Shown: positions 32,869 to 42,481 of the stretch, in pieces
Position numbering within the stretch: the first letter of the stretch is position 1
Layout: each line of letters begins with the position of its first letter
From: JAWPMT01 sp965229785
Lineage (GTDB): Bacteria > Bacteroidota > Bacteroidia > Cytophagales > Cyclobacteriaceae
Direction: 5' to 3'
Assembly: GCA_965229785.1 (NCBI GenBank)
Contig: CBDDJS010000001.1
Location: 7,378,001-7,442,000 of the forward strand
Length of the DNA stretch: 64,000 bases
The notes under the pieces: generated by a model
Databases searched by the model: none
What the model was told of the DNA's origin: nothing
Seen by the model: the letters and a program-made list of their open reading frames with translations, nothing else
Translations under genes and position numbers: made by a program

Positions 32869-34077
32869 ATGCGAACAATTATTCATTTAGACCTTGACAC
32901 CTTTTTTGTGTCATGTGAGCGTCTGCTCAACCCTAAGCTTATTGGTAAACCGGTTATTATAGGAGGCACCACAGGACGAGGTGTCGTTTCTACTTGTAGC
33001 TATGAAGCCAGGAGGTTTGGTGTGCATGGGAACATGTCCATGAGACTGGCCAAGGAGTTGTGTCCTGAAGCGGTAGTCATCCGGGGCAACAGTGGTATTT
33101 ACGGTAAATTTTCTAAAGCGGTTACTGAAATCATCAAAGAAGAATCACCCTTATATGAAAAGGCGTCTTTTGATGAGTTTTATGTGGACATGACCGGTAT
33201 GGATCGCTTTTATGGTACCCTGAAATGGGCTCGTCAGCTACGTCAACGCATAATAGATGAGGTCAGTTTACCTATTTCGATGGGGATATCAGTCAATAAG
33301 ACCGTCTCTAAAGTAAGTACTGCACAGGCCAAACCCAATGGTGTACTACAGATCGATCGTGGAAAGGAAAAAGGTTTCTTGCGGCCACTTCAGGTCAAGG
33401 AAATCCCAGGCGTGGGACCTGAAACTTTTTATAAGCTCAGAGACATGGGGGCCCAACATGTGAAAACCGTTCAGGAAATGCCTAAGCGTTTCATGCACGC
33501 TGCTTTCGGAAAAAATGGCCTGACCATCTGGAATCGCTGCAATGGGTTGGATGACTCGCCGGTGGTGCAGTACCATGAACGAAAGTCCATTGGGATTGAG
33601 CGGACTTTTGAGCGAGACACCATCGATGTAAACAAGATGAGGAGTCTGATCATTGCCATGGCAGAAAACCTGGCCATGCAGCTACGCACAGGTAATCGAC
33701 TTACTTCAATTGTCACTGTCCGTATTCGTTATGCGGATCTGACCGTCTTTTCTAAGCAGAAGCGCATTCCCTTCACTTCTAATGATCATGTGCTGATCGA
33801 TGTGGCCAAAGAGCTTTTTGAAAAGCTATATGAACGTCGTTTACTCATCCGATTGATTGGTGTTCGTTATAGTGGCTTGGTTCAGGGTGGGCATCAGATT
33901 TCTTTGTTGGATGATACGGAAGAAATGTGCAACCTTTACCAGGCCATGGATCACATCCGAAAGCGCTACGGTCAGGATGCAGTGAAGAAGGCCATAGCCA
34001 TGGGTACAAAAAACATTGGCACCATGAACTCTTTCAATGGTGAACCCAATTGGATCCCGGCGCACAGGAGGGCTTGA
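32869..34077 (+). CDS. dinB: Y-family DNA polymerase IV
   Basis: The 402-residue protein (ATG 32869, giving MRTIIHLDLDTFFVSCE) has the catalytic acids Asp8, Asp102 and Glu103. The palm motif reads SFDEFYVDM rather than the common SIDEAYLD. The SKVSTAQAKPNG segment, the helix-hairpin-helix EIPGVGPETFYKLRDMG and a little-finger domain starting near KSIGIERTF follow. It carries out translesion synthesis and is error-prone. The C-terminus has no beta-clamp QLxLF but ISLLDD near the end may serve. It is followed back-to-back by a convergent AraC gene. Confidence 0.92.
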   Translation: MRTIIHLDLDTFFVSCERLLNPKLIGKPVIIGGTTGRGVVSTCSYEARRFGVHGNMSMRLAKELCPEAVVIRGNSGIYGKFSKAVTEIIKEESPLYEKASFDEFYVDMTGMDRFYGTLKWARQLRQRIIDEVSLPISMGISVNKTVSKVSTAQAKPNGVLQIDRGKEKGFLRPLQVKEIPGVGPETFYKLRDMGAQHVKTVQEMPKRFMHAAFGKNGLTIWNRCNGLDDSPVVQYHERKSIGIERTFERDTIDVNKMRSLIIAMAENLAMQLRTGNRLTSIVTVRIRYADLTVFSKQKRIPFTSNDHVLIDVAKELFEKLYERRLLIRLIGVRYSGLVQGGHQISLLDDTEEMCNLYQAMDHIRKRYGQDAVKKAIAMGTKNIGTMNSFNGEPNWIPAHRRA

Positions 34078-35094
34078 TTATTGACCCATCTTCAAATGAT
34101 CTGTGGGGGCATCATCCTCATACATCTTGTAGATCCGGTAGAAACTTGCCCGCGAACTGAACCCACATTTCTGGGCAATCCCATTGATATCCAGGTTGTG
34201 GTTTTCAGGATCTCTGGCTTCTTTTTTGAAGCATTCAATTCGTTTAAGGTGAAGGTGCTTTTTGAAGTCCATTCCAAATTCATTTCGAAAAGCAACGGAT
34301 AACTTTTGTTTGTCAATGCCGATCTTCTTTGCCAAAAAATCCAATGTGAAGTTTTTCGACCGGTAATGCTGTTCTGTATAGCGATTGATTTCAGAGGATA
34401 GCTGTTCTATGTCTACGGAAGTGCCTACTTGCTGTAAAACAGGGAGAACATAGTCTTTTAATCGTGAGATCTTGGTGTATCCATAAACAGGGAGTAGGGT
34501 AAAAATGGTCAGATAATAAATGGTATCTATGTAATAGACCAACGCACTTTGTGATTGGAAGATTAACCTAAAGGCTGTATAGAGAAAGTATAAAATGAGC
34601 ATTGAATAGAATGCTGTTACCCTGACCCTGACCTTGTGTAGTGTCCCGGACCAGTACTTTCCAGTTAAACGATAAATCCCTGCAAGGGCATAAGAGAGGG
34701 TAATGGTAAAAAAAGCATAATCAAGAACCCGCAGATAACCTGTACCCAAAGGAATGGCTAAGTTGATGAGTGTACTAACAAAAAGTAGGTGAGGAATGAT
34801 CAGGTGAAGATGCACCTCTTTGGGTTTCAGTTCTTTTTGAGCGGCTAAAAGATATAAATACAGCAAGGCATCATAGTAGGCACCAAAATGAATGTTTTTC
34901 AGAAAGTCGTGAAGTATCGCTCCTTCGAAAGGATTGATCAGTGTGTTTCTGATGCTACTAAGGATGAAAAGAAGCAAAAAAGTCCCAAAAAGCTTATTGG
35001 AAACGTTTGACTGGGACAGGTTGATTATTGTGACCGGGAGAAGTTGTAAAGTCACTATCAGAACTGCTCCGAAGAAGAGGTTATAGTAATCCAT
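34078..35094 (-). CDS. Membrane-bound AraC-type regulator
   Basis: The 338-residue product (ATG 35092-35094) has about six to seven transmembrane helices in residues 1-220, then a linker and a C-terminal AraC HTH. The HTH carries the first helix-turn-helix FTLDFLAKKIGIDKQKLSVAF and the signature GIAQKCGFSSRASFYRIYKM. Such fusions sense an envelope or extracellular signal and regulate directly from the membrane. The ligand and targets are unknown. The divergent S41 peptidase gene, 115 bp away, is a possible target. Confidence 0.82.
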   Translation of the reverse strand: MDYYNLFFGAVLIVTLQLLPVTIINLSQSNVSNKLFGTFLLLFILSSIRNTLINPFEGAILHDFLKNIHFGAYYDALLYLYLLAAQKELKPKEVHLHLIIPHLLFVSTLINLAIPLGTGYLRVLDYAFFTITLSYALAGIYRLTGKYWSGTLHKVRVRVTAFYSMLILYFLYTAFRLIFQSQSALVYYIDTIYYLTIFTLLPVYGYTKISRLKDYVLPVLQQVGTSVDIEQLSSEINRYTEQHYRSKNFTLDFLAKKIGIDKQKLSVAFRNEFGMDFKKHLHLKRIECFKKEARDPENHNLDINGIAQKCGFSSRASFYRIYKMYEDDAPTDHLKMGQ

Positions 35095-35209
35095 CTGAGT
35101 GTTTGTGTCTTGTATCAGTTTTGAGACACCATCGATTATGGCCCAATATCTGAGCCATCCTACTTTCGTCGCCATTCACCATTTCAGAAAATTAAAGATT
35201 TTTCGATTC

Positions 35210-36259
35210 ATGAGTTTTACGGGTTTTTCGTACATAAGAGTGCTTTTAGTGATTCCTCTCTTCTTCACCTTTTCATCGGTCAGCGCACAAGATTTTTTAT
35301 CAGCCAGGGATAGCGTTCACTACTTTCTTGATTCGCTATTTCAATTTGCTCCTGAAAGGGCGCTGTATGCAGAACGCATCACATGGAAGGAAAGGCAAGA
35401 AGCTTTGATGAAGTGTGCTGATACTTTATCTGAATTTTCTGAGGTTTTTCCATTACTTCAGAAGCTGTTGGATGATATGGAAGATAACCACAGTTTCTTT
35501 TGGTATGAGAACACCAAATATGCATCGAACTACGGACAGTTAGAAGAATCGGACGTGCGGCCCGAACTCCTGCGGGGGCTGGAATCGGGGCAAGGGGTAT
35601 TTAAGGTAGAAAGGATCGATGATGTCCTTTACGTCAGAATGCCTTCCAATTCTTCCAGTGATGATTATGACGAAATGCAGGCTTCTGCACAAGAGATGCA
35701 TGACCTGATCTGTGAACAGTACAACGAAGATACGAGAGGTTGGATCCTGGACCTTCGTTTGAATACTGGCGGTAATATGTATCCGATGATTTTGAGTATT
35801 CAACAGTTACTTGGTGAGGGTGTTTTTGCCAGTGTTTTAGACAGAAATGGAGGAAGGAAGGAATGGTTGCTGAAAGAAAATGCTATCTACGAGTCTGATA
35901 AACAGATCTCTGCTTTAGCATCCGCTTGCCTTCCTGATCTTACCTTGCAAAAAGTAGCCTTGCTAACGAGTGAGATTACGGGTAGCTCTGGTGAAATAGT
36001 TGCGTTGGCTTTTCTGGGTCGTGAAAACACAAGAATTATAGGCGAGGAGTCGGCAGGATACATGACTTCCAATGAGCTTTACCGACTTCCTTTTGGAACA
36101 TTCTTGCTGCTATCAGAAGGTGTAGAAACTGACCGGAACGGCCAGGTCATCAAGTCAATTTTGCCGGATCAGATCATGATCGATGGGGATAATTTCGAAG
36201 TGCCTGGTAAAGATGAAAAAGTTAAAGCTGCTTTAAACTGGCTGGGAATGGAGGACTAG
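35210..36259 (+). CDS. S41 family peptidase (secreted)
   Basis: The 349-residue product (ATG 35210) has a signal peptide (about 1-26, ending VSAQD). The tail-specific-protease-like domain includes GWILDLRLNTGGNMYPM (about 210-226) and the nucleophile region TSEITGSSGEIVALAFLGR. The usual SxxxK lysine is not seen, as in the S41B (tricorn-core/IRBP) subgroup. There is no PDZ domain. Probably periplasmic or membrane-associated; substrate unknown. Its stop overlaps the convergent sulfatase gene by 4 bp. Confidence 0.78.
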   Translation: MSFTGFSYIRVLLVIPLFFTFSSVSAQDFLSARDSVHYFLDSLFQFAPERALYAERITWKERQEALMKCADTLSEFSEVFPLLQKLLDDMEDNHSFFWYENTKYASNYGQLEESDVRPELLRGLESGQGVFKVERIDDVLYVRMPSNSSSDDYDEMQASAQEMHDLICEQYNEDTRGWILDLRLNTGGNMYPMILSIQQLLGEGVFASVLDRNGGRKEWLLKENAIYESDKQISALASACLPDLTLQKVALLTSEITGSSGEIVALAFLGRENTRIIGEESAGYMTSNELYRLPFGTFLLLSEGVETDRNGQVIKSILPDQIMIDGDNFEVPGKDEKVKAALNWLGMED

Positions 36260-37977
36260 AATGTAATGCCATTTGTTTCAAATGGAGGAAGGTTAGCGCC
36301 CTCTTTTCCATAAGTTCTGATGATTTCCCGGATAAACATCGAGTAAATGGATTCGTGTTTGATGGGATGGTTTAGCATTTCAAGTGAATCCTGAAAACCA
36401 TACGCATTAAAACCATTTATGAAGCTTTCATTCTGACCAATGACATGAACGATGGTGTCATTACCATACTTTTCATGATCTCCTAAGACATGTGGTTGAT
36501 GGTCACCAATCAATAGAAAAATATCATTTTGGTTGGCTCGCTTAAGGATAAAATCGGATAGAAAATCCAGCTGGTAAGTGATGGCTTTTTGATAATCTTC
36601 AAATGTAGGTTCCTGAAGAAATTCATGTCCAATGTTCTCATGACTCCCATTATTGAGCGATTTCCAATCGCTTACGACTTCACCGGGTGAAATGAATGGG
36701 GAGTGAGAGTTTTTGGTAAGGTAGAATAAGAGGTAGGGACTTTCTTCATTCTCTTTCTCGATTTGGTCCTGTGCGAAATTCAGCACGTATTGATCAGCCG
36801 GGCTTTCTGTGAATCCATATGCGGGACCTGAATAGGCAATGTCCTGAGCTAAAATCCATTGATCTATCCCGAAAAAGGCTGTCATTTGTTGATAGGGAAC
36901 CATGACCCCTGCCTTGGGTTGTGTGGCATTGAGGTGATAAGATTGATAACCCTCTTTCATGAAAACCTTCATCATGGTATCGTACTTGTAGAGTGATTCT
37001 TTATTAAGCAAGAATTCATATTCGAAATTGTTAGCGACTTTGCTGCCAAAAAGTACGGAAGTGTAAGCCAGCCAGGAGGGACCTACCGGCGATACGGATT
37101 CAGAGAGGTTGGATTTGATTTGCCAGCCTTTGTTTTTTAGGGAGCCCTCAAAACATTGATAATCCTGTAGATAGCTTGCGCTAAGCTTCGCTTCTTTCAA
37201 TAGAATGCTTCCGTACGATTCAATGAATATACAGTAGATGTTAGGCCTTTGAGTGAGATTAAGTCGTATGTTTCGACTCCTGTCCAGTGTTTTGAAATTG
37301 GTCTTCCTTAATCTTGTAATCAGTTTCCAGCTGTTGATGATGTTGAAAGCTATCCTGAGAGGGAAAATCAGGATCCTCATGGCGGAATCACTCTTGGGAC
37401 GATAAATACCATATTTCACTATTCCGATTACTACATATAATCCCAAGAATAAGGTTAAGATCAGTGTGATAAGATTAGGAGGTAATTGACTACTAAGTAC
37501 CAACAAACGATGGAAGCCCAAAGACAGACAGATGATCACAAAAAATGCCAATAAAGTGAACAAGATCAGCCTGGTTTTGGATTCACCCCAAAGGATTCCA
37601 ATTGCATTTAAAATCAATCGAAAATCGTTGGATATGATGGGATAAACCTGATAGATTTTGCTGAAGGAGTAATGATAAATGCCATAGATCAGCAGGAAGC
37701 TGTAGTAAAAGGTTGCTGCGGCTAATCCCTGATCTATAGCAAGCCAACGGAAGGCAAGCATAAGCAATGAAAGGTCAACGCAGATCCGATAGCAGTCGGG
37801 GTTGAAGCTGAAGAAAAAAGTGTTGTGATCCTTTCTGCTGTTGTTCTTAAATGGGTTAAGTGAAGAAGACTTGAAATTGATGAGGGTAAAAAAGGCAAAC
37901 AAACTGAAGTTGAAACAGAAGAACAGTAACCAGAAGAGGGCTTCTTCATGCCATAGTACCTCTGCAAATCCATTCAT
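36256..37977 (-). CDS. LtaS-like membrane sulfatase-family protein
   Basis: The 573-residue protein has about five transmembrane helices (residues 10-215), then an extracytoplasmic alkaline-phosphatase-superfamily domain. YCIFIESYGS marks the first metal-binding acid, SPVGPSWLAYTSVLFGS the nucleophile region, TKNSHSPF a conserved His loop, and FLLIGDHQPH the late Asp-His metal pair. Relatives transfer phosphoglycerol or phosphoethanolamine to glycans or lipids. In a Gram-negative it may modify lipid A, osmoregulated glucans or capsule. The exact acceptor is unknown. Confidence 0.78.
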   Translation of the reverse strand: MNGFAEVLWHEEALFWLLFFCFNFSLFAFFTLINFKSSSLNPFKNNSRKDHNTFFFSFNPDCYRICVDLSLLMLAFRWLAIDQGLAAATFYYSFLLIYGIYHYSFSKIYQVYPIISNDFRLILNAIGILWGESKTRLILFTLLAFFVIICLSLGFHRLLVLSSQLPPNLITLILTLFLGLYVVIGIVKYGIYRPKSDSAMRILIFPLRIAFNIINSWKLITRLRKTNFKTLDRSRNIRLNLTQRPNIYCIFIESYGSILLKEAKLSASYLQDYQCFEGSLKNKGWQIKSNLSESVSPVGPSWLAYTSVLFGSKVANNFEYEFLLNKESLYKYDTMMKVFMKEGYQSYHLNATQPKAGVMVPYQQMTAFFGIDQWILAQDIAYSGPAYGFTESPADQYVLNFAQDQIEKENEESPYLLFYLTKNSHSPFISPGEVVSDWKSLNNGSHENIGHEFLQEPTFEDYQKAITYQLDFLSDFILKRANQNDIFLLIGDHQPHVLGDHEKYGNDTIVHVIGQNESFINGFNAYGFQDSLEMLNHPIKHESIYSMFIREIIRTYGKEGANLPPFETNGITF

Positions 37978-38083
37978 AAAGAATATTGGTTCTTCATTCC
38001 ACGGGTAAGTTGGAATGGATTATTGGATTAAACCAAAAGAGTTAGCGCTATGACTTGGAAGAGACCAATGATCCTTTTGAAGA

Positions 38084-40801
38084 TCACTGCCTTACGACAA
38101 ACCTGCCCGTCTTGACTACTTCTCCCTCTTTGATCACTCTGAAATAATACACGCCTTCCAGATCACCAACCGGAAATGTTTCTGCTTCTGCACTGATTAG
38201 AAAGTTACTGACGATCCGCGCGTGGGAATCAAGAATTTGGAAGACGGCATTCGTGGTGGGACTTAATAATGAAAGTTGTCCATCGCTAACCGGATTAGGA
38301 AATAAGATGTATTGGGTATCGTCGGTGGTGAATATCTCAACTTCATCTGAATAGATTTCAAGGCCGGACCGTGTGACCAGTGCGATTTGATATATGGTTC
38401 GGCCTGGAGTAGGACTGGGGTCTATTATGATGTATTCATCTTGATCAGGAGCGATATCGAGTAAGATCTCTGATCCTTGTTGATCACTTTTGGTGAGGCG
38501 AAGCGTCGCAATATTCTCTGGAGTACTGAGATTCAGGGTTAATTGTGCACCACCCTGATCATTTAGAGAAACTAAAAAACTGTTGAGATAGCAACCCGCT
38601 CCTTGTTGGGTAACGTTAAGTGTTTCATCTTGTAGTCCTGTCACCCGATCGAAAACAGGTACTACAGTAAACTGGTTACCTGGAAAATCGGATCGGTCGA
38701 TCAGGATTTCCAGGCCAAATACTTCTGTGACAGGTGAAAGTTCCTGACCGTTGAACTCAAATAACAGGTGGGACTGAGCGCCAACATCATTCCAGCTCAG
38801 TGATATTTCTTCGTCACAAAGCAGATCAACATTCAGGTCTATTTTGGGGTGGATGGCAAATGTGTCGGTTAGAAAAGTCTGATCCTGAAATACTGCGCGT
38901 ATGACCACCTCTCCTGCAACTTCCGGTACAAAAGAAGCAAGCTGATCACCCGTGTCAATTGTGCCAATAGGTAACCAGGCGCCAGAAAGTGTATTGATCT
39001 CAAGCGTTCCTGAAGTGGAAAAGGTATTGTCAAAGTATAAGAAATGCTCTTCACCCGTTGTAAAGGCATCCACCTGAGTAGGGTAGTTCCATTCGAACGT
39101 ATCTGTAGTTGTGATGAAATACGCGATAGAAAATCCTTGTGCATTGGAAAGGTTGCTGCCAGAAACGGATACCTCATAACTTCCTGTTTCAGGTAAAGGG
39201 ATCGTGATCATCTCAACGTTGTTCAACGTGTCATTTCCAGTAGAGGCTGGCGAAGAAAGTAAAGTAACGTCTGGCCGGTGGTCAAGAACCCAGGGTTCCC
39301 AGACCGTGCCATTGTAAGAAATGCGCAAATCCAGGTCGTGTACCAACGCCATGAAATCCCCGTCATTAGCCGGAGGGTCTATCCAGCTAAGCACTACTTT
39401 AAGCTCATGCGCTCCTTCCGGTACGTCAATGGTTTTGTTTAATGATTGGCTTGCTGTGGTTAAGGTGTCCTGAACAAAGTTGCCTGATTCGATCAGGTTG
39501 ATGGCTTTTGGAAGTGCCATTTGTCCATAACCTGAAAGAAAGTCGGGACCAGGAGGGCCGATATCCTTACTGGAGGCAATTAAGATGGCTTTCATCAGGT
39601 CAATGGTGGCCAAATTACCATTGAGTTTCTGGAAAAGCTCTTGCAGGACCAGGCTGCTTCCTGAGACCAAAGCAGCGGCATCTGAAGTGCCTCCTCCCCC
39701 AAAAGCTGTTAACTCGGGTTTGATACGTCCATCAAAAGCAGGGCCTGCTGAGTGTGCTTCAGGGATGTTTGTTAAATCGTCAGAGCCAGTTACCACAAGT
39801 ACATTTTTGGCTTGTTTGAAGCTTCCTGTCAACGTTCGGTATCTGGTTATCGATTCATAGTCTCCGGTGCTGTTCGAATTACCCTGGTTGCCAGAGGAGA
39901 AGATATGTAGCAGGGTGGGGAGGCTCACGGCCTGTTGGTCAAAAGCGACCGATTCGACACCATAAAAGTTTTCGATACCTACGCCGTATGAATGATTTTG
40001 GAGCGTAATGTTTCTATTGGTAAATGCCTGATCTGTAGCAGGTAACAAATTGGCAAAATTCTCGGAAAGGAACCGGGTTGATCGTGCTACCCCTTCACCC
40101 GCTTTACCACTATTAGCTGATCCTCCGATAAGCGTAGCCATACTGGTAGCGTGTGCCACGATACGTTCTGAAGTGAGGCCATCCCATGAAGCACGCCCGA
40201 CAAGATCAAGGTCCATGGTGTCGAAGGCATCTTCCTTAACAGAAGTAATAAATGAAGCGCCCTGTAATTCAGGATAATTTTTGTGCACTTTTCGAATGCC
40301 ATTGATTCCGAGGTTGTGCGATCGCAGCAAACTTTCTGTTTGTGGTGTGCGATTAGCCGGTTGTACGTAAGTAACGGAAGGTAAGGGTAGTATCTCTTTT
40401 TTGAGCGCTTCGGGTGTGGCAAATACCAGTGATAAGGAGCGTTCAGTATCAAACCAAAGCTCCAAAGCGCTATTTGTCATGCTCAGGCTTTTTGCAGTTC
40501 TGATATAAAAAAAACCTTCTTGCAACTTGCTTGCAAAATCATGTAATTTCCAGTTGTGGTTGATACCGGAATTGTCCGTTTTAGTTACCACTGATTTTTC
40601 ACTTTTTTTTCGTGCAATTACCTGATTGTTTTCAAGCCGACGAATGATTGTGAAATCATTGGGTATTGAACTTGCATTGAATTGCATATATGGCGTATTT
40701 GCAACAGTGGGCAAAGTGCTGCTATTCAACGGTTTAAGAGCCTGCGCACTCAGTGATACTGCAACGAAAAACAGAGTTATGAAAAGCGTAAATCGCATCA
40801 T
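38084..40801 (-). CDS. Secreted S8 subtilisin-like protease with type IX secretion sorting domain
   Basis: The 905-residue protein has a signal peptide (1-20) and a propeptide-like region. The S8 domain has Asp in EDAFDTMD (191-197), catalytic His217 in AHATSMA, oxyanion Asn305 in SSGNQG and nucleophile Ser373 in GTSDAAALVSG. The usual GTSxAxP proline is missing (AAAL). Beta-sandwich domains follow, and the last 75 residues (LFPNPVSDGQLSLL to FRVIKEGEVVKTGRFVV) are a type A T9SS C-terminal sorting domain. It is exported across both membranes and probably surface-attached or released. Monocistronic. Confidence 0.9.
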   Translation of the reverse strand: MMRFTLFITLFFVAVSLSAQALKPLNSSTLPTVANTPYMQFNASSIPNDFTIIRRLENNQVIARKKSEKSVVTKTDNSGINHNWKLHDFASKLQEGFFYIRTAKSLSMTNSALELWFDTERSLSLVFATPEALKKEILPLPSVTYVQPANRTPQTESLLRSHNLGINGIRKVHKNYPELQGASFITSVKEDAFDTMDLDLVGRASWDGLTSERIVAHATSMATLIGGSANSGKAGEGVARSTRFLSENFANLLPATDQAFTNRNITLQNHSYGVGIENFYGVESVAFDQQAVSLPTLLHIFSSGNQGNSNSTGDYESITRYRTLTGSFKQAKNVLVVTGSDDLTNIPEAHSAGPAFDGRIKPELTAFGGGGTSDAAALVSGSSLVLQELFQKLNGNLATIDLMKAILIASSKDIGPPGPDFLSGYGQMALPKAINLIESGNFVQDTLTTASQSLNKTIDVPEGAHELKVVLSWIDPPANDGDFMALVHDLDLRISYNGTVWEPWVLDHRPDVTLLSSPASTGNDTLNNVEMITIPLPETGSYEVSVSGSNLSNAQGFSIAYFITTTDTFEWNYPTQVDAFTTGEEHFLYFDNTFSTSGTLEINTLSGAWLPIGTIDTGDQLASFVPEVAGEVVIRAVFQDQTFLTDTFAIHPKIDLNVDLLCDEEISLSWNDVGAQSHLLFEFNGQELSPVTEVFGLEILIDRSDFPGNQFTVVPVFDRVTGLQDETLNVTQQGAGCYLNSFLVSLNDQGGAQLTLNLSTPENIATLRLTKSDQQGSEILLDIAPDQDEYIIIDPSPTPGRTIYQIALVTRSGLEIYSDEVEIFTTDDTQYILFPNPVSDGQLSLLSPTTNAVFQILDSHARIVSNFLISAEAETFPVGDLEGVYYFRVIKEGEVVKTGRFVVRQ

Positions 40802-40865
40802 GCGAAAATATATTTTTTTCCTAAATCACTGATTAAAAAGATTTTAAACGATTTCAGTGAAAACT

Positions 40866-40895
40866 TTGTCACAACAAAAATTAATATATATTGCG
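40866..40895 (+). promoter_or_regulatory. Candidate promoter of the M57 protease gene
   Basis: TTTG (40866-40869), an 18-nt spacer and TATATTGC (40888-40895) resemble TTTG-N19-TAnnTTTG. The implied leader is about 37 nt. Confidence 0.4.
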
Positions 40896-40939
40896 AACTG
40901 AAATCAAATTAACCGTTTCAAGTTAACCTAGTTTATTTT

Positions 40940-41767
40940 ATGAAAAATGTGTTTAAGGCCATGGCGCTAGCTATGGTTGCAGCGGTAGTGCTATACGGCT
41001 GTACTTCTGAGGAAATTACCAATTCAGAAGAAGTTTCTCCCGCCATGATGGCGCTTATTACAGATGCTGGTTTTGATGTATTGAATCAGGCTCCTATTGT
41101 ATTCGAAGAAGGATACCTTATCGAAGGTGATATCTACCTTACTGAGGCACAACTGAGAGAGATGTCTCATGGTCACAGAATTCCCGCGGTAGAGCAGTAC
41201 TCTACCAACAATCTGGTAACTACTGGTGGATCAAGAAACATCACGATCTATGCGCCAACTGGACGTAGAGGATTCAGCGCTGGTATGTTGGCTGGATTTG
41301 ATGAAGCGATCGCTCGCTACAATGCTGAAAACCTGGAGATCACCTTCACCAGAATCTCTACTAACAATGCGGACATCACTGTTTCCAGACTGAAAAGAAG
41401 AGATGAGCGACAAGGCGTTCTTGGTTCTGCTGGATTCCCTACTTCATCTGGAGATCCATTCGGGTCTATCCAAATGAGTGGTATTCTGGAGTCTTCTTTC
41501 GGCTTGAGTACTGATGGTATTGCTACAATCTTTGCTCATGAGTTAGGTCACTGTATCGGATTCCGTCACACAGATTATTTCGACAGAAGCATTTCTTGCG
41601 GTGGTGGTACTGCTAATGAAGGAGACGCAGGTATCGGAGCTAATCTGATCCCGGGAACACCAGCGGGTGCTTCTTTGGCCGATGCTTCATGGATGTTGGC
41701 TTGTACAGATGGAAGCGATCGTCCTTTCAACGCTGACGATCAAGTTGCTTTGGATTTCTTGTACTAA
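40940..41767 (+). CDS. M57-type zinc-dependent lipoprotein metalloprotease
   Basis: The 275-residue protein has a lipoprotein signal with Cys21 (VLYGC) and a C-terminal metalloprotease domain with HELGHCIGFRH (His200, Glu201, His204, His210). This is followed by TDYFDRSISCGG, a hallmark of the dual-action HEIGH (M57) family. The N-terminal region (MMALITDAGFDVLNQ, IEGDIYLTEAQL) is the typical pro-region. It should sit on the outer membrane or surface. It is monocistronic, with a terminator at 41810-41838. Confidence 0.87.
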   Translation: MKNVFKAMALAMVAAVVLYGCTSEEITNSEEVSPAMMALITDAGFDVLNQAPIVFEEGYLIEGDIYLTEAQLREMSHGHRIPAVEQYSTNNLVTTGGSRNITIYAPTGRRGFSAGMLAGFDEAIARYNAENLEITFTRISTNNADITVSRLKRRDERQGVLGSAGFPTSSGDPFGSIQMSGILESSFGLSTDGIATIFAHELGHCIGFRHTDYFDRSISCGGGTANEGDAGIGANLIPGTPAGASLADASWMLACTDGSDRPFNADDQVALDFLY

Positions 41768-41809
41768 GAAAAGTTTATAATTCTGTTCGTTGGGCGATCA
41801 GAAAGTATG

Positions 41810-41838
41810 AAAACCGGTCCTTATAGATCGGTTTTTTT
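41810..41838 (+). terminator. Intrinsic terminator after M57 gene
   Basis: AAAACCG (41810-41816) pairs with CGGTTTT (41829-41835), followed by TTT. Confidence 0.8.
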
Positions 41839-42198
41839 ATGTCTGATCCCTGACTGTGTAATAATTCTCCAAACGCCCGATTGTAAAATTCATAAAATCA
41901 GAATGGCATTAAGTGACAAGAATCATATTTCCATTATCAAATGATTGTGTTTATGAAAATATCGCATTTTCGACTACATCACCACTACATCACCGGGGTT
42001 TAGGGTTATTATTTAGTGATTCTTCTTTTTATCATTGAATGCGTAAAATCCTGTAATAGTATGAAGAAGAGTTCTTCCTGAAGTGTTGGCCCACGGTTCT
42101 CAAAGTCTAATCCGATGGCGGTCTTGGGCGGTTGCCATCCCATAGGGCCAATGACCAGGTAGAACAGGGATTAATTGCGATGCAAGTTTAGTATCTCG
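41839..42198. other. Gene-poor interval
   Basis: No convincing ORF was found. A GATGGC/GCCATC hairpin (about 42114-42139) is visible. The minus-strand 90-codon frame across 42100-42372 shows no family features. Confidence 0.4.
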
Positions 42199-42226
42199 AA
42201 AAGGCTGACCATTGGTTGGCCTTTTT
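42199..42226. terminator. Bidirectional terminator-like hairpin
   Basis: AAAAGGC (42199-42205) pairs with GCCTTTT (42219-42225), with an inner ACC/GGT pairing. An A-run precedes and a T-run follows, so it could act on both strands. Confidence 0.55.
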
Positions 42227-42366
42227 GCTTGGCGCTTCATTTTTCTACTATTCTCGATACAATTGTAATTCAGCTGGTTTTTTGTATTGTTTCCGACCAA
42301 AGGATTTATAGGAATGAAAATGCTACCGCTTCCTCGCGTGAAGGATAGAACGACCTGTTTGAGCCA

Positions 42367-42401
42367 CGTCATCCTGAGCCGGGTCGAAGGATCGGGGCGA
42401 G
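42367..42401. repeat. REP-like palindromic element
   Basis: CGTCATCCTGAGCCGGGTCG and the following AAGGATCGGGGCGAG contain the ATCCT...AGGAT imperfect palindrome of the GTCATCCTGAG-n-GTCGAAGGATC type dispersed in many bacterial genomes. Only one copy is in the window. Confidence 0.45.
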
Positions 42402-42428
42402 TAGTGATAGCCTGACCCGCAGGGGCAC

Positions 42429-42463
42429 GCCCTGAAAATGAATAAAAGAATTACTTTCAGGGC
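42429..42463. terminator. Inverted repeat after the DUF4249 gene
   Basis: GCCCTGAAA (42429-42437) and TTTCAGGGC (42455-42463) pair perfectly over 9 bp with a 17-nt loop. It lies 19 bp past the DUF4249 stop. The T-tract is weak, so it may be a transcript-end stabiliser rather than a terminator. Confidence 0.45.
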
Positions 42464-42481
42464 CTCCTCACGTAGTAAAAG

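Noticed and set aside
42100..42372. A 90-codon minus-strand frame between the M57 and DUF4249 genes
   Set aside because: It spans a bidirectional terminator and a REP-like element and has no family features.
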